From an uncultured Brevundimonas sp. (lineage in GTDB: Bacteria; Pseudomonadota; Alphaproteobacteria; Caulobacterales; Caulobacteraceae): 47,060 bases of DNA. Location of the stretch: contig NZ_CAMZFB010000018.1 of assembly GCF_947305955.1 (NCBI RefSeq), forward strand, positions 1 to 47,060. The letters are read 5' to 3'. This document shows, in pieces, positions 1-9,129 of the stretch; the first letter of the stretch is position 1, and every line of letters starts with the position of its first letter. The translations under genes and the position numbers were made by a program. Below the pieces are notes generated by a model, which saw only the letters and a program-made list of their open reading frames with translations, did not search any database and was not told where the DNA came from.

Positions 1-795
1 CAGGCCCGAGCCGTCGCCTTCCTCGTCCCGCGCCGACAGAAGGGCGGTCAGCAGATCATCGGGCGCATCACCGTCCTGCTCGATCCGACGACGGCGGCGG
101 GCGACCAGAGCCGTGACCCGCTCCTGAAAGAAACGCGCATCGCCGCGCGTGACGATCTTGCCCAGACGCGGAATCCAGTCCGGTGCTTTCAGCGCATCCA
201 GCGGACTGATCCGTGCCCCGACGTTCAGGAAGTTGTTCAGCGCCTTCTCGAACCCCTTGGCGTCGCCGTCCAGATCATCCGAGAACATGGTCGCCGACAG
301 AATGTCGAAGGTCAGGCCGCTCATCTCGCTGTCGATGTTCAGGACCTTGGCCCCGTCCTCCAGATGCCAGCTCTCCACGCGACGGCGGCATACGGCATCC
401 ATGATCTGTGCGGTCTTGGCCGTATAGGCAGGGGTGAACAGCGGGGCCATGATCCGCCGCGCCCGTCGCCACTGGTCGCCCTCGGTCAGCAGCAGACCGT
501 CGGCCAGCATCGGTCCCAGCACCCGCCGCTGCAGGTCGCCCTTCTCATAGTTGAAGGCATTGTCCGTCAGGACATGACGCACCCCCACCGGAGACGACAC
601 CACCAGAGTGCGCCCCAGCGGCGAAGCCCCCGCGACATAGAGTTCCTTGAAATGCAGCCGTCCCCACAGCTTCAGCGGATCGCGCCAGCTCTGCAGCAGG
701 AAGGGGACCAGCGCCATCGGCTCTGTCCGCTGGGCCGGAACCCACGGACGGAAGCCGGAGGAAACCGGTGGCATCGAGGCGGTCGCGTCAGTCAT
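1..795 (-). CDS. Cytochrome P450, N-terminal part (gene cut by window edge)
   Basis: This is a reading frame of 265 codons that is still open at base 1, so the C-terminal part, with the oxygen-binding I-helix and the heme-ligand cysteine, lies outside the window. The start ATG at 795 has a strong ribosome site (GAGAAGGAG) just upstream. The protein shows the helix-C motif W-x3-R (GDQWRRARRIMAPLF), where the family contacts a heme propionate, and the segment DDLLTALLSARDEEG that normally comes just before the I-helix. P450s are heme monooxygenases that need electron-transfer partners, and none is encoded nearby. The substrate cannot be inferred. The assignment rests on family resemblance of the N-terminal half only. 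Confidence 0.85.
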   Translation of the reverse strand, partial: MTDATASMPPVSSGFRPWVPAQRTEPMALVPFLLQSWRDPLKLWGRLHFKELYVAGASPLGRTLVVSSPVGVRHVLTDNAFNYEKGDLQRRVLGPMLADGLLLTEGDQWRRARRIMAPLFTPAYTAKTAQIMDAVCRRRVESWHLEDGAKVLNIDSEMSGLTFDILSATMFSDDLDGDAKGFEKALNNFLNVGARISPLDALKAPDWIPRLGKIVTRGDARFFQERVTALVARRRRRIEQDGDAPDDLLTALLSARDEEGDGSGL

Positions 796-872
796 GAACC
801 ACTCCTTCTCATCGAACGGCGATCATACTGACGATAATGTCAAAAAGAAGAGCCGTTTATGACGGCCCCGAC

Positions 873-1988
873 CTAGGCTGCAACGGACATCTCCCGCACA
901 GGATGGCCCGCCAGTTCCAGTCTTAACCGCGTCAGTTCTTGCGAGCGCCGGACCGGGCTATGTTGATCCAACACATAGGCTTGCGCGGCCATGGCCATGG
1001 CCAGCCGTCGAGGACGGTCGTCGATGAGTTGCAGCATGGCCTGTGCCAAGGTGTCGGGGGTGACATCATCGACATAGAGGGCGTGGGGGCCACTGGCCTC
1101 CCTGAGCCCGCCGCGACCCGATGAGATCAGCGCCGCCCCTGCCGCATGGGCTTCCAGCGCCGTCAGACCCAGCGGCTCGGCCCACAGCGATGGCGTCAGG
1201 GCGATGTCCGACCGCTTCATGATCTGCTGCACCTCGCCCAGCGGGATGGAGTGCATCACCTTCACCCGCTCGCCATAGCGCCGCAGCGGCGCGACATGCG
1301 GGGCCGCCCATGCGTGGTGCTGCTCCCAGTCATTGAGCAGCAGGACGGCCTTCCAGTCGGGGCGGGCGTCCAGAACCTTTGGCAAGGCCTTACAGATTTC
1401 CGCGACGCCTTTTTCCGGAATGGCGCGACCGGAAAAGACGATCTGGCGATCGCGTTCGCCGATGTCGGCCAGCCAGCCTTCGGCATTGATCGGGTTGGTA
1501 AGCGCCACGGCCCGCCCTTGCAGCGCCGGATAATCCCGCATGAAGCGGAACTGCTCGGAACGGCTGACAAAGACAAACCGGTCCATGTGGCGATAGCGAC
1601 GGTGATATCGCAGGCTGTCGATGGGGTTCTTCGGCGGCTTCAGCGCATTGTGCCGATAGGACACCAGCCGCGCATAGGGCAGGTGCTTGGCCAACCGCGC
1701 CGCGCCTATGACATTCTGGTGGAACTCGACGATGTCGGGATCGAAGGACTGTAGAGCCGTCAGCAGTTTGTCCGGCGTGGAATGGCCGACGGCAAAGACG
1801 GGCACATCGACGTCGTAGGATTGCGCCCCCGGATCACAGAATATCGCGACCTCTTCGGCATCCGACCTAAAGGGCAATAGAGTGCGAACGACCGTTTCCA
1901 TCGAATTCGGGCGATGGGAACAGAACAGGCTGCCGGGCGGAAGCACAATGGCGATCCACACGCGCAGGTTTTCGGTATTTACTGGCAT
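873..1988 (-). CDS. Glycosyltransferase, GT-B fold, GT4-like
   Basis: This 371-residue protein has no signal peptide or membrane segment. The second half looks like the nucleotide-sugar domain of GT4 (glycos_transf_1) enzymes: FSGRAIPEKGV, then SLWAEPLGLTALEAHAAG, which carries the spaced acidic pair (E-x7-E type) typical of retaining GT-B enzymes, then a GGLRE turn. It probably transfers a sugar to a cell-surface glycan or other acceptor in the cytoplasm. Donor and acceptor cannot be told. It starts at ATG 1988 and stands alone between the P450 gene and a hairpin that ends the DUF305/purL unit. A KpsC-like transferase and a polysaccharide deacetylase elsewhere in the window also concern surface glycans, but nothing links them to this gene directly. 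Confidence 0.85.
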   Translation of the reverse strand: MPVNTENLRVWIAIVLPPGSLFCSHRPNSMETVVRTLLPFRSDAEEVAIFCDPGAQSYDVDVPVFAVGHSTPDKLLTALQSFDPDIVEFHQNVIGAARLAKHLPYARLVSYRHNALKPPKNPIDSLRYHRRYRHMDRFVFVSRSEQFRFMRDYPALQGRAVALTNPINAEGWLADIGERDRQIVFSGRAIPEKGVAEICKALPKVLDARPDWKAVLLLNDWEQHHAWAAPHVAPLRRYGERVKVMHSIPLGEVQQIMKRSDIALTPSLWAEPLGLTALEAHAAGAALISSGRGGLREASGPHALYVDDVTPDTLAQAMLQLIDDRPRRLAMAMAAQAYVLDQHSPVRRSQELTRLRLELAGHPVREMSVAA

Positions 1989-2026
1989 ATTCCACCCGAA
2001 GCTTGGCTGAACCCCATGGGTGGTTA

Positions 2027-2058
2027 GAAACGGCCTTCATGTAATGAAAGGCCGTTTC
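2027..2058 (-). terminator. Hairpin terminator after the DUF305 gene
   Basis: Arms GAAACGGCCTT (2027-2037) and AAGGCCGTTTC (2048-2058) form an 11-bp stem 12 bases beyond the DUF305 stop codon. The run that follows on the minus strand is only weakly T-rich. It could act as an intrinsic terminator or as a 3' stabilising hairpin. Confidence 0.55.
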
Positions 2059-2070
2059 ATCAGATCGGGA

Positions 2071-2514
2071 TCAGGCCGCGGGCTTCCACGCCTTCATTTC
2101 GGCGATCTCGCGTTCCTGTGCGTCGATCACGCCTTGGGCCCACGCACGGACCTGCGGGTCCTTGGCGTGTTCCAGTGCGGTCTTGGCCATGGCCACCGCG
2201 CCCTCATGGTGGGCGATCATCTTGTTGATATAGGCTTCATCAGCCGTCTTGCCCGAAGCCGCTGCCATCAGGCGGTGCATCTCGGCTTCGCCCTCGGCAT
2301 ACAGCTTGTCGGCATCGGTCGGGCCGTTGCCGTCATGCATGTCATGACTCATGGCGGCATGGTCCATTTCGCCGCCCGAGACCGTACCGTCCTGTACGGC
2401 TCGGGCTTGGTTGGCGGCCGCCACCTCCCGCTTGGCTTGTTCGACGGGATCACCACCGCCGTCACAGGCGGCAAGGGCGAGGGGAAGAACGGCAGCGAGA
2501 AGCAGACGGCGCAT
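2071..2514 (-). CDS. DUF305 lipoprotein, His/Met-rich
   Basis: This 147-residue protein is counted from ATG 2514, which has AGAGG six bases upstream. A TTG two codons earlier is also open but less likely. The N-terminus is a lipoprotein signal (LPLALAAC), with the lipidated cysteine near residue 17. The mature part has a His/Met-rich stretch (MDHAAMSHDMHDG) and then the DUF305 core: an INKMIAHHEGAVAMA helix and a QEREIAEMKAW ending. DUF305 domains belong to the ferritin-like four-helix group and often sit near copper or metal handling genes. Metal binding is plausible from the HH and Met residues but is inferred. The gene begins 18 bases after the purL stop, so it is probably co-transcribed with purL. 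Confidence 0.85.
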   Translation of the reverse strand: MRRLLLAAVLPLALAACDGGGDPVEQAKREVAAANQARAVQDGTVSGGEMDHAAMSHDMHDGNGPTDADKLYAEGEAEMHRLMAAASGKTADEAYINKMIAHHEGAVAMAKTALEHAKDPQVRAWAQGVIDAQEREIAEMKAWKPAA

Positions 2515-2532
2515 ATACAACCTCTTTAGGGC

Positions 2533-4740
2533 TTAGCCTTCAATCCAGTTCGGCATCCAGCTTTCGTGCATCTCACGAAGGTGGGTGACAGGAATACGGA
2601 ACAGTTCACCCGAAGCGTCCGAGCCGACAAAGTCGTTCCCGGCCACCTTGCCGATCACGGCAGCGGGGATACCCGCGGCCTTGGCCTTGGCGATGATTTC
2701 ATCGGCATTGGTCACGGCCAGCAGATAGCGGGCCTGATCCTCGCCGAAGAAGAATCCGTGGGCCGCAGCCTCACCGGCATTCATCTCGATACCGACGTCC
2801 GAGGCGAGGGCGATATCGCCCGCCGCACCGACCAGACCGCCGTCCGACAGGTCGTGAACGACCGTCAGCTCACCCGCCTCGATCAGCGAACGCACAAAGT
2901 CGCCGGTCTTCTTTTCCAGCTTCAGATCAACCGGCGGCGGCGCACCGTCTTCACGGCCCAGCACTTCGCGCAGATAGATGGACGCGCCCAGCGAACCCTT
3001 GGTCTCGCCAATCAGCACAAGGGCATCGCCCTCGGCTGCGCCACCAAAGCCGGTGACAACGTCATAGTTTGGCAGCAGGCCCACGCCGCCCACGGTCGGG
3101 GTCGGCGGAATGGCAACGCCATTGGTCTCGTTGTAGAGCGAGACGTTGCCCGACACGACGGGGAAGTCCAGCTCGCGGCAGGCCTCGGCCATGCCGTCGG
3201 TGGCACGCACGATCTGGCCCATGATTTCAGGGCGCTGCGGGTTGCCGAAGTTCAGGTTGTCGGTGATGGCGATCGGGCGTGCGCCCACAGCCGTCAGGTT
3301 GCGCCACGCCTCTGCGACGCACTGTTTGCCGCCTTCATACGGGTCGTTCTGGACATAGCGCGGGGTGCAGTCAGACGTAACAGCCAGACCCTTTTCGGTA
3401 CCGTGGACACGGACCACGCCCGCGTCTGCGCCCGTGGCCGAATCCTGCAGGGTGTCGGCCATCACGTGACGGTCGTACTGTTCCCAGATCCAGCGCTTGG
3501 AGGCCATGTCCGGGCAGGTCAGGACGCTGAGGACCGCATCGTTCCAGCTTTCCGGTGCCGGAACCTCGGCGGGCGTCAGGGCCGGATGCAGTTCCGGCTG
3601 GACCCACGGACGGTCATAAAGCGGCGCATCGTCGAACAGCGGGGCCAGCGGCACGTCGCAGACGACCTCGCCCTTGTGCTTCAGCACCAGATGGCCGGTG
3701 TCGGTGGTCTTGCCGATGATGGCGAAGTCCAGACCCCATTTCTTGAAGATGCGATAGCCGGTCTCTTCATAGCCCGGCTTCAGAACCGCCAGCATACGCT
3801 CCTGCGATTCCGACAGCATCATCTCATAGGCCGTCATGCCTTCTTCGCGCTGCGGCACCTTGTCGAGGTCCAGCTCGACGCCCACGCCGCCCTTGCCGGC
3901 CATCTCGACCGACGAAGAGGTGAGGCCCGCGGCACCCATGTCCTGAATGGCGGCGACGGCACCTGACTGCATCAGTTCGAGCGTAGCTTCGATCAGCAGC
4001 TTTTCGGCGAACGGATCACCGACCTGAACGGTCGGGCGCTTGGCTTCGGACTCGTCGTCGAACTCTGCCGAGGACATGGTCGCGCCGTGGATGCCGTCGC
4101 GACCGGTCTTGGAGCCGAAGTAAACCACATCGTGGCCCGCTTCCGGCGCAGCCGAATAATAGATCTCGTCGGCCTTGGCCAAGCCCACGCACATGGCGTT
4201 GACGAGGATGTTGCCGTTGTAGCCCTTGTGGAAGTTGGTCTCGCCCGCAACGGTCGGAACGCCGACGCAGTTGCCGTAACCGCCGATACCGGCGACCACG
4301 CCCGACACCAGACGCTTGGTCTTCTCGTGCGACGGATCACCGAAACGCAGGGCGTTCAGCAGGGCTACCGGACGCGCACCCATGGTGAAGACGTCACGCA
4401 TAATGCCGCCCACGCCCGTCGCCGCGCCTTGGTAAGGCTCGATGTAGGATGGGTGGTTGTGGCTCTCCATCTTGAAGATGCAGGCATCGCCGTCATCGAT
4501 GTCGATAACGCCGGCGTTCTCACCCGGACCGCAGATCACGCGCTCGCCCGTGACGGGGAACTTCATCAGCTGCTTCTTGGATGATTTGTACGAGCAGTGC
4601 TCGGACCACATCACCGAGAAGACGCCCAGCTCGACCTGATTGGGCTCACGACCCAACCGGTCCAGCAGGACCTGATATTCGTTAGGGGCGAGGCCGTACT
4701 CTTCGGCCAGTTGGGCGATGGTCTTTTGGGGCGCGCTCAT
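2533..4740 (-). CDS. purL: Phosphoribosylformylglycinamidine synthase subunit PurL
   Basis: This 735-residue protein has the length of the small-type PurL that works with separate PurQ and PurS. It converts FGAR to FGAM with ATP and ammonia channelled from PurQ, the fourth step of de novo purine synthesis, in the cytoplasm. Visible signatures are [11 protein letters not shown] (about residues 46-56, with the family's catalytic His), [19 protein letters not shown] (about 91-109), the glycine-rich [17 protein letters not shown], and the paired AIRS-like halves with DMGAAGL and DLSDGGL. Its partners purQ (7.2 kb) and purS (11.2 kb) lie on the same strand but not adjacent. The ribosome site at the ATG 4740 start is weak. 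Confidence 0.97.
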   Translation of the reverse strand: MSAPQKTIAQLAEEYGLAPNEYQVLLDRLGREPNQVELGVFSVMWSEHCSYKSSKKQLMKFPVTGERVICGPGENAGVIDIDDGDACIFKMESHNHPSYIEPYQGAATGVGGIMRDVFTMGARPVALLNALRFGDPSHEKTKRLVSGVVAGIGGYGNCVGVPTVAGETNFHKGYNGNILVNAMCVGLAKADEIYYSAAPEAGHDVVYFGSKTGRDGIHGATMSSAEFDDESEAKRPTVQVGDPFAEKLLIEATLELMQSGAVAAIQDMGAAGLTSSSVEMAGKGGVGVELDLDKVPQREEGMTAYEMMLSESQERMLAVLKPGYEETGYRIFKKWGLDFAIIGKTTDTGHLVLKHKGEVVCDVPLAPLFDDAPLYDRPWVQPELHPALTPAEVPAPESWNDAVLSVLTCPDMASKRWIWEQYDRHVMADTLQDSATGADAGVVRVHGTEKGLAVTSDCTPRYVQNDPYEGGKQCVAEAWRNLTAVGARPIAITDNLNFGNPQRPEIMGQIVRATDGMAEACRELDFPVVSGNVSLYNETNGVAIPPTPTVGGVGLLPNYDVVTGFGGAAEGDALVLIGETKGSLGASIYLREVLGREDGAPPPVDLKLEKKTGDFVRSLIEAGELTVVHDLSDGGLVGAAGDIALASDVGIEMNAGEAAAHGFFFGEDQARYLLAVTNADEIIAKAKAAGIPAAVIGKVAGNDFVGSDASGELFRIPVTHLREMHESWMPNWIEG

Positions 4741-4800
4741 GTGGCGCCTATTAGCGTTGTACGGACGATCTGTCAGCCACCGTTTGGCGACTGTTTTGTG

Positions 4801-5595
4801 TCAGGCCACCCGCTCGACGCCGCGGCGCAGGCCAAAGGCAAAGATCACACCGCCGACCACCAGTAACAAGGCTGCACCCAGACAGTTGAACGCCAGCACC
4901 GGATCCACGTCCTGTTCCGCCACAAAGGCCCCGATCAGGCCCCATGCAATCGGCAGGGGATAGGCGAGGGTCCGCAGCGCCCACGACACGACCAGACCCA
5001 CCACGGTCACAACCACGACCGCCAGAATGGCCCAGCCCAGTGGCGACATCGCGGTGGGCAGGGCATCCAGCGCCGTTGCCGTCGTGATCAGGTTCAGCGG
5101 CGAGGCAATGGTCAGCCATCCCGCCAGCGCCGCCAGCGGCCAGATCAGGAAGATACGGTCACGATGCATCAGCGGCGTCGCGCGGATCGTGCCGGACAAG
5201 GCCAGCAGCGGCACCAGCAAGGCCAAAAGGCTGGCGAAGATCACCACCACACTGGCCCCCTTCAGGTCCATCGCCGCCATGATGATCCAAAGCCCGATGC
5301 CGAAGAAGGACACGAACGATGGCCAGCCCATGCGGTTGATCAGCGTGCTTTCCCCCGTATTCGGCAGAACCTGCCGGATCGCATAGGCGGCAATGCCCGC
5401 ATAGATCAGGCCCCAGATCGAAAAGGCATAGCCTGCGACCCGCAGGGTCTCGTTACCATCCGCGGCAAACTCGGCCTGTGTCAGCCCAAGGTTCATGAGG
5501 TTCTGCAACAGCGGAACGACAATGGCGAAAACAGCCGCGGCCAGAACCGCCAGACGGCGGGTTTTTTGCGCGGGTGATGGGCGAACAATCGACAT
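4801..5595 (-). CDS. TspO/MBR-like integral membrane protein
   Basis: This 264-residue protein is nearly all hydrophobic, with about seven predicted transmembrane segments. After the first segment comes YAFSIWGLIYAG (about residues 51-62), which resembles the first-helix motif of TspO/MBR (tryptophan-rich sensory) proteins. Classical TspO has about 150-190 residues and five helices, so this is a longer relative and its ligand is unknown. The start at ATG 5595 has GGGAG five bases upstream. The gene is 60 bases upstream of purL on the same strand, so it may share a transcript with purL, although no functional tie is evident. Confidence 0.6.
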   Translation of the reverse strand: MSIVRPSPAQKTRRLAVLAAAVFAIVVPLLQNLMNLGLTQAEFAADGNETLRVAGYAFSIWGLIYAGIAAYAIRQVLPNTGESTLINRMGWPSFVSFFGIGLWIIMAAMDLKGASVVVIFASLLALLVPLLALSGTIRATPLMHRDRIFLIWPLAALAGWLTIASPLNLITTATALDALPTAMSPLGWAILAVVVVTVVGLVVSWALRTLAYPLPIAWGLIGAFVAEQDVDPVLAFNCLGAALLLVVGGVIFAFGLRRGVERVA

Positions 5596-5716
5596 TACAG
5601 CTCCCTGGGACCGTTTCGGTATCGGGGTAACTACGTTTGGCGACGGTGAAGGTTCACGGAACCCGCGCCAATCGACGGGGTTAGTCTTTCATTCCCCATC
5701 ATATCGGAGGCCCGCC

Positions 5717-5935
5717 ATGCCCGACCGCCCACAGGATGAATTCGACAACGAACCGGAAGAAGTCGACACCAACCGTTCGGTACAACAGGGGCTGGGCGTC
5801 GGGGCCCGCGAACTGGCCGCCATTGGTGAAAGCGGCGAGAAGGGCACGCTTGAAGCCCCCAACGCCGGCAAGAAGAAAGACGACACCATCGAGACCGACA
5901 TCGGCCGTTCTGCCAGCGTACTGGACCGAAAATAA
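5717..5935 (+). CDS. Small acidic protein of unknown function (72 aa)
   Basis: ATG 5717 is preceded by a clear ribosome site (ATCGGAGG, six-base spacing), which picks this start over the longer upstream reading. The 72 residues are strongly hydrophilic: an acidic front (QDEFDNEPEEVD), a small-residue middle (GLGVGARELAAIGESGE) and a lysine patch (GKKKDD). There is no signal peptide or membrane segment, so the protein is probably cytoplasmic and possibly disordered. It is divergent from the TspO-like gene. I do not recognise the family. The ribosome site and clean codon use support a real gene. Confidence 0.7.
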   Translation: MPDRPQDEFDNEPEEVDTNRSVQQGLGVGARELAAIGESGEKGTLEAPNAGKKKDDTIETDIGRSASVLDRK

Positions 5936-6014
5936 GGTTCTTGGGGCTGCTGGTACCGGTTCAAGATGACGCTGTAATGTTGACGTCGGTGCCGCCAGCA
6001 CGGTTCATGTGACG

Positions 6015-7100
6015 ATGACAACCGTGACGCCCCAGAATGTCGGACAGTTGCTGGCCGATGCGCGACGTGCCCGCCAAACGGGCGATGTTCCTGCGCTGGC
6101 CCGACTGGCCGATGCTCTATTGGCCTATCAACCGCATGAACCGCGCTTTCTGGTTCTGAAGGGCGACGCCCTTCATGCTGGCGGTGATCTGCGCTCAGCA
6201 GCGACCTTCTACGGTGCCGCCGTGGCACGGGTTCAGGGGGCGACGCAACTGCCCCCCGACCTGCGGGCCGATATCGAACACGCCCTGAGACGACAGGCCG
6301 AAGCCGCCGCCCTGTTCGAGGCGCGCCTGCGCGACGGCTTGCGGGAGCGGGGATTTGATGCGGCTGATCCGGACCAATCCCGCTTTGCGGCCGCTGTCGA
6401 TCTGATGACGGGCCGCCGCCGCCTCTATTACCAACAGCCGAAATTCTTCCTGTTTCCGGGCCTGCCGCAGATCGAGTTCCAGCCGCGCGAGACCGTGCCA
6501 TGGCTGGCGCAGGTTGAGGAGGCGACCGCAGACATCAAGGCCGAACTGCAAGGACTGCTGGCGCGTCCCGAACTGTTCGCCCCCTATATCGAGGACCGCA
6601 AGAACCGCCCCGCCAGCGATCAGGCCGGATTGCTTGGCAATGACGACTGGAGCGCGGTGTTTCTCTGGAAGGACGGCGTCGAGGTGCCGGAGATCGCCGC
6701 CCTCTGTCCCCGTACGCTACAGGTTCTGTCGGACCTGCCCCTTTGCCGGATACCGGGGCGCTCGCCCTCCATCCTGTTCTCGCGTCTGAAGGCGGGGGCG
6801 AAAATCCCGCCGCATACGGGACTGATCAACACGCGCCTGATCTGCCACCTGCCTCTGGTCGTGCCGGACGGATGCTATTTCCGCGTAGGAAATGAGGAGC
6901 GCCAATGGCGCGAAGGGCAGGCATGGGCTTTTGACGACACCATCGAACACGAGGCGCGCAACGACAGCGCACAGGACCGCACCATCCTGATTTTTGATGT
7001 CTGGAAGCCAGAAATCACCCCAGCCGAGCGCCAGAAGATCTGCGACCTGTTCGCCACCATAGACGCAGCGGGTGGCTCCAACATCAAGCTGGGCGTCTGA
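6015..7100 (+). CDS. Aspartyl/asparaginyl beta-hydroxylase-like protein with TPR-like N-terminus
   Basis: Counted from ATG 6015 (a GTG at 6009 is an alternative; neither has a good ribosome site), the protein has 361 residues. The first about 110 residues are helical and TPR-like (ARRARQTGDVPALARLADALL). The C-terminal half matches the Asp/Asn beta-hydroxylase fold, a cupin-type 2-oxoglutarate/Fe(II) dioxygenase: PPHTG (first iron-ligand His, near residue 267), TRLICHLPL, then FDDTIEHEA (second His) and the R-x-IL-x-FDVW strand that binds 2-oxoglutarate. Relatives hydroxylate Asp/Asn in proteins or modify lipid A. The substrate here is unknown. The gene is monocistronic, with a strong hairpin six bases after the stop. 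Confidence 0.85.
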   Translation: MTTVTPQNVGQLLADARRARQTGDVPALARLADALLAYQPHEPRFLVLKGDALHAGGDLRSAATFYGAAVARVQGATQLPPDLRADIEHALRRQAEAAALFEARLRDGLRERGFDAADPDQSRFAAAVDLMTGRRRLYYQQPKFFLFPGLPQIEFQPRETVPWLAQVEEATADIKAELQGLLARPELFAPYIEDRKNRPASDQAGLLGNDDWSAVFLWKDGVEVPEIAALCPRTLQVLSDLPLCRIPGRSPSILFSRLKAGAKIPPHTGLINTRLICHLPLVVPDGCYFRVGNEERQWREGQAWAFDDTIEHEARNDSAQDRTILIFDVWKPEITPAERQKICDLFATIDAAGGSNIKLGV

Positions 7101-7105
7101 ACGAA

Positions 7106-7141
7106 AAATGGCCCCGACGCTGTCTGCATCGGGGCCATTTC
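7106..7141. terminator. Bidirectional terminator between the hydroxylase gene and purQ
   Basis: Arms AAATGGCCCCGA (7106-7117) and TCGGGGCCATTT (7129-7140) form a 12-bp stem between two convergent genes. Read on the minus strand it ends in ATTTTTCG, a good U-tract for purQ. On the plus strand the tract is short, so termination is stronger for purQ. Confidence 0.8.
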
Positions 7142-7166
7142 CAATATTGAACCTTACCGGCTGTCG

Positions 7167-7829
7167 TTACAGCGAGGCGTAGATGCTCTGGAACAGGGTG
7201 GCACCGTCGGCGCTGCCCAGTTCGGCTTCAAAGGCGCGGTCGGGGTGGGGCATCATGCCGATGACATTGCCCGCTTCGTTCATGATGCCGGCGATGTCGT
7301 TGACCGAACCATTGGGGTTGTCGACATAGCGGAAGACGACCTGACCGTTGTCCTCGATACGCTTCAGCGTTTCGGCATCGGCGAAATAGTTACCGTCGCC
7401 ATTGCCTTGGGTCATGATGACTTCGGACTGGTCGCCGTACAGCTTGGTGAAGCGGGTGTTCGGGTTGGCAACCTGCAAGCTGATCGGCTTGCAGATGTAT
7501 TTCAGGCCCTTGTTCCGCAGCAGCGCGCCCGGCAGCAGACCGGCTTCGCACAGGATCTGGAAACCGTTGCAGATGCCGACCACGGTCACGCCATCTTCGG
7601 CGGCCTTCTTGATCGCAGGCATGATGGCCGACTGTGCCGCCATGGCCCCGCAACGCAGATAGTCACCGTAGGAGAAACCTCCCGGAATGACGATCAGGTC
7701 GAGGTCCTTGGGCAGTTCGGTCTCGGCATGCCAGACCATGGAAACTTGCTCGCCCGTGGAGCGTTCGACGGCGACCTTACAGTCGCGGTCGCAGTTGGAA
7801 CCGGGGTATACGATGACGGCTGCGCTCAT
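7167..7829 (-). CDS. purQ: Phosphoribosylformylglycinamidine synthase subunit PurQ (glutaminase)
   Basis: This 220-residue class I glutamine amidotransferase supplies ammonia to PurL. It opens with [12 protein letters not shown] and has [16 protein letters not shown], which forms the oxyanion region. The nucleophile elbow is VVGICNGFQ (Cys87), and the C-terminal His of the triad lies in [10 protein letters not shown] (His195). The usual signature there is H-P-E-R, but this protein has Asp197 where the catalytic Glu normally sits. The start ATG 7829 has GGAGG at good spacing. The upstream neighbour on the same strand is an MFS transporter 43 bases away, which may be co-transcribed. Confidence 0.97.
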   Translation of the reverse strand: MSAAVIVYPGSNCDRDCKVAVERSTGEQVSMVWHAETELPKDLDLIVIPGGFSYGDYLRCGAMAAQSAIMPAIKKAAEDGVTVVGICNGFQILCEAGLLPGALLRNKGLKYICKPISLQVANPNTRFTKLYGDQSEVIMTQGNGDGNYFADAETLKRIEDNGQVVFRYVDNPNGSVNDIAGIMNEAGNVIGMMPHPDRAFEAELGSADGATLFQSIYASL

Positions 7830-7872
7830 GGGCGGCCTCCTAGCACTCTTCTCGAAGAATGTCAGTCAAAGG

Positions 7873-9078
7873 TCAGGGGTTTTTCGCGACAGTTTTGCGA
7901 CCGCTCACATAGGCCGCAACCCAGATCGCCAGCCCGCCCAGTGACAGGCCCGCCGCGACATAGCCGGTCGAGGCCCAGCCCCAACCTGCCGCAATCGCCA
8001 TCCCGCCCAGCAGTGGCCCAATGGCATTGGCCAGATTGAAGGCTGAGTGGTTCAGGGCTGCAGCCAGGGTCTGGGCGTCACCGGCCACATCCATCAGGCG
8101 CGTTTGCAGGATCGAGCCGAGGCCGCCGCCGATGCCGATCATCATGATGCACGGCAGCAGGGTCCAGAGGTGGTTCAGCGCCGTCGGATAAAGGCACAGC
8201 GCAAAGGCGCTCCAGATCAGCAGACCCGCAGCGGCCTTCATTCCGAATCTGTCCGCAGCCCAGCCGCCGATCAGATTGCCCGCCATCATGCCGATGCCGA
8301 ACACCGCAAACAGCCACGGCAGCATCGATGCCGACAGGCCCGTAACGGCTTGGGAGGCCGAGGCGATATAGGCATAGACGCAGAACATGCCGCCAAAGCC
8401 GATGGCACCCACGCCTAGCGTCAGCCACACCAGACTGCGCTTCAAAGCGCCCAGTTCACGCATGGGAACAGCCTCAGGATCACCCTTGTCGCGTGGCGCG
8501 AACAGGCCAATCAGCGCCATGGTGGTGATGGCGCACAGGGCGACGATGGCAAAGGTCCAGCGCCAACCGAAATTTTGGCTGACCAGATTGACGACAGGCA
8601 CGCCCAGAACCGTCGCGACCGTCAGACCCAGCAGGGTCGTGGCGACCGCTCGCGAGCGGATTTCCAGCGGCACAATGCTGGCCACCAACAGAGCTGCCAC
8701 ACCGAAATAGGCCCCGTGCGGAATACCGCTGAGGAAGCGGAACACCAGCATCAGCTCATAGGTCGGTGCCATGGCACTGAGCAGATTGCCGATGGCGAAT
8801 AGCCCCATCAGGCCGATCAACAGAAGCCAGCGCGGCATACGCGCGCCCATCACCGCCAGAACCGGCGCACCGATCACCACGCCAGCGGCATAGGCGCTGA
8901 TGACGTGGCCTGCGGTCGGTTCGTCCACGCCCAGCCCTTTGGCAAACTCCGGCAAGACACTCATGGAGGCGAACTCGGTCACGCCGATGGCAAAGCCACC
9001 CATGGCCAGAGCGATAAGGATCAACGCCAGATTTTGAGGCGTTTGGAGGCGGGATGGGGGAATTGGGTCGGAAGACAT
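7873..9078 (-). CDS. MFS transporter, drug/sugar efflux type (DHA1-like)
   Basis: This 401-residue protein has twelve hydrophobic segments. The loop after the second segment carries the MFS motif A region (GAPVLAVMGARMPRWLLL). The N-terminal TEFASMSVLPEFAKGLGVDEPTAGHVISAYAAG segment is typical of the AraJ/NepI/YdhP-like branch, which exports arabinose, purine ribonucleosides or drugs. A purine nucleoside exporter would fit the purQ neighbour, but this is speculation because the motif does not define a substrate. It is an inner-membrane protein that most likely uses the proton gradient. The start is ATG 9078 and the stop is 43 bases before purQ. Confidence 0.88.
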   Translation of the reverse strand: MSSDPIPPSRLQTPQNLALILIALAMGGFAIGVTEFASMSVLPEFAKGLGVDEPTAGHVISAYAAGVVIGAPVLAVMGARMPRWLLLIGLMGLFAIGNLLSAMAPTYELMLVFRFLSGIPHGAYFGVAALLVASIVPLEIRSRAVATTLLGLTVATVLGVPVVNLVSQNFGWRWTFAIVALCAITTMALIGLFAPRDKGDPEAVPMRELGALKRSLVWLTLGVGAIGFGGMFCVYAYIASASQAVTGLSASMLPWLFAVFGIGMMAGNLIGGWAADRFGMKAAAGLLIWSAFALCLYPTALNHLWTLLPCIMMIGIGGGLGSILQTRLMDVAGDAQTLAAALNHSAFNLANAIGPLLGGMAIAAGWGWASTGYVAAGLSLGGLAIWVAAYVSGRKTVAKNP

Positions 9079-9129
9079 GAAGGCCGGCGTAAAGGGAGGA
9101 GCAGGGGCATATGGTCCTCCTCGCGCCAG

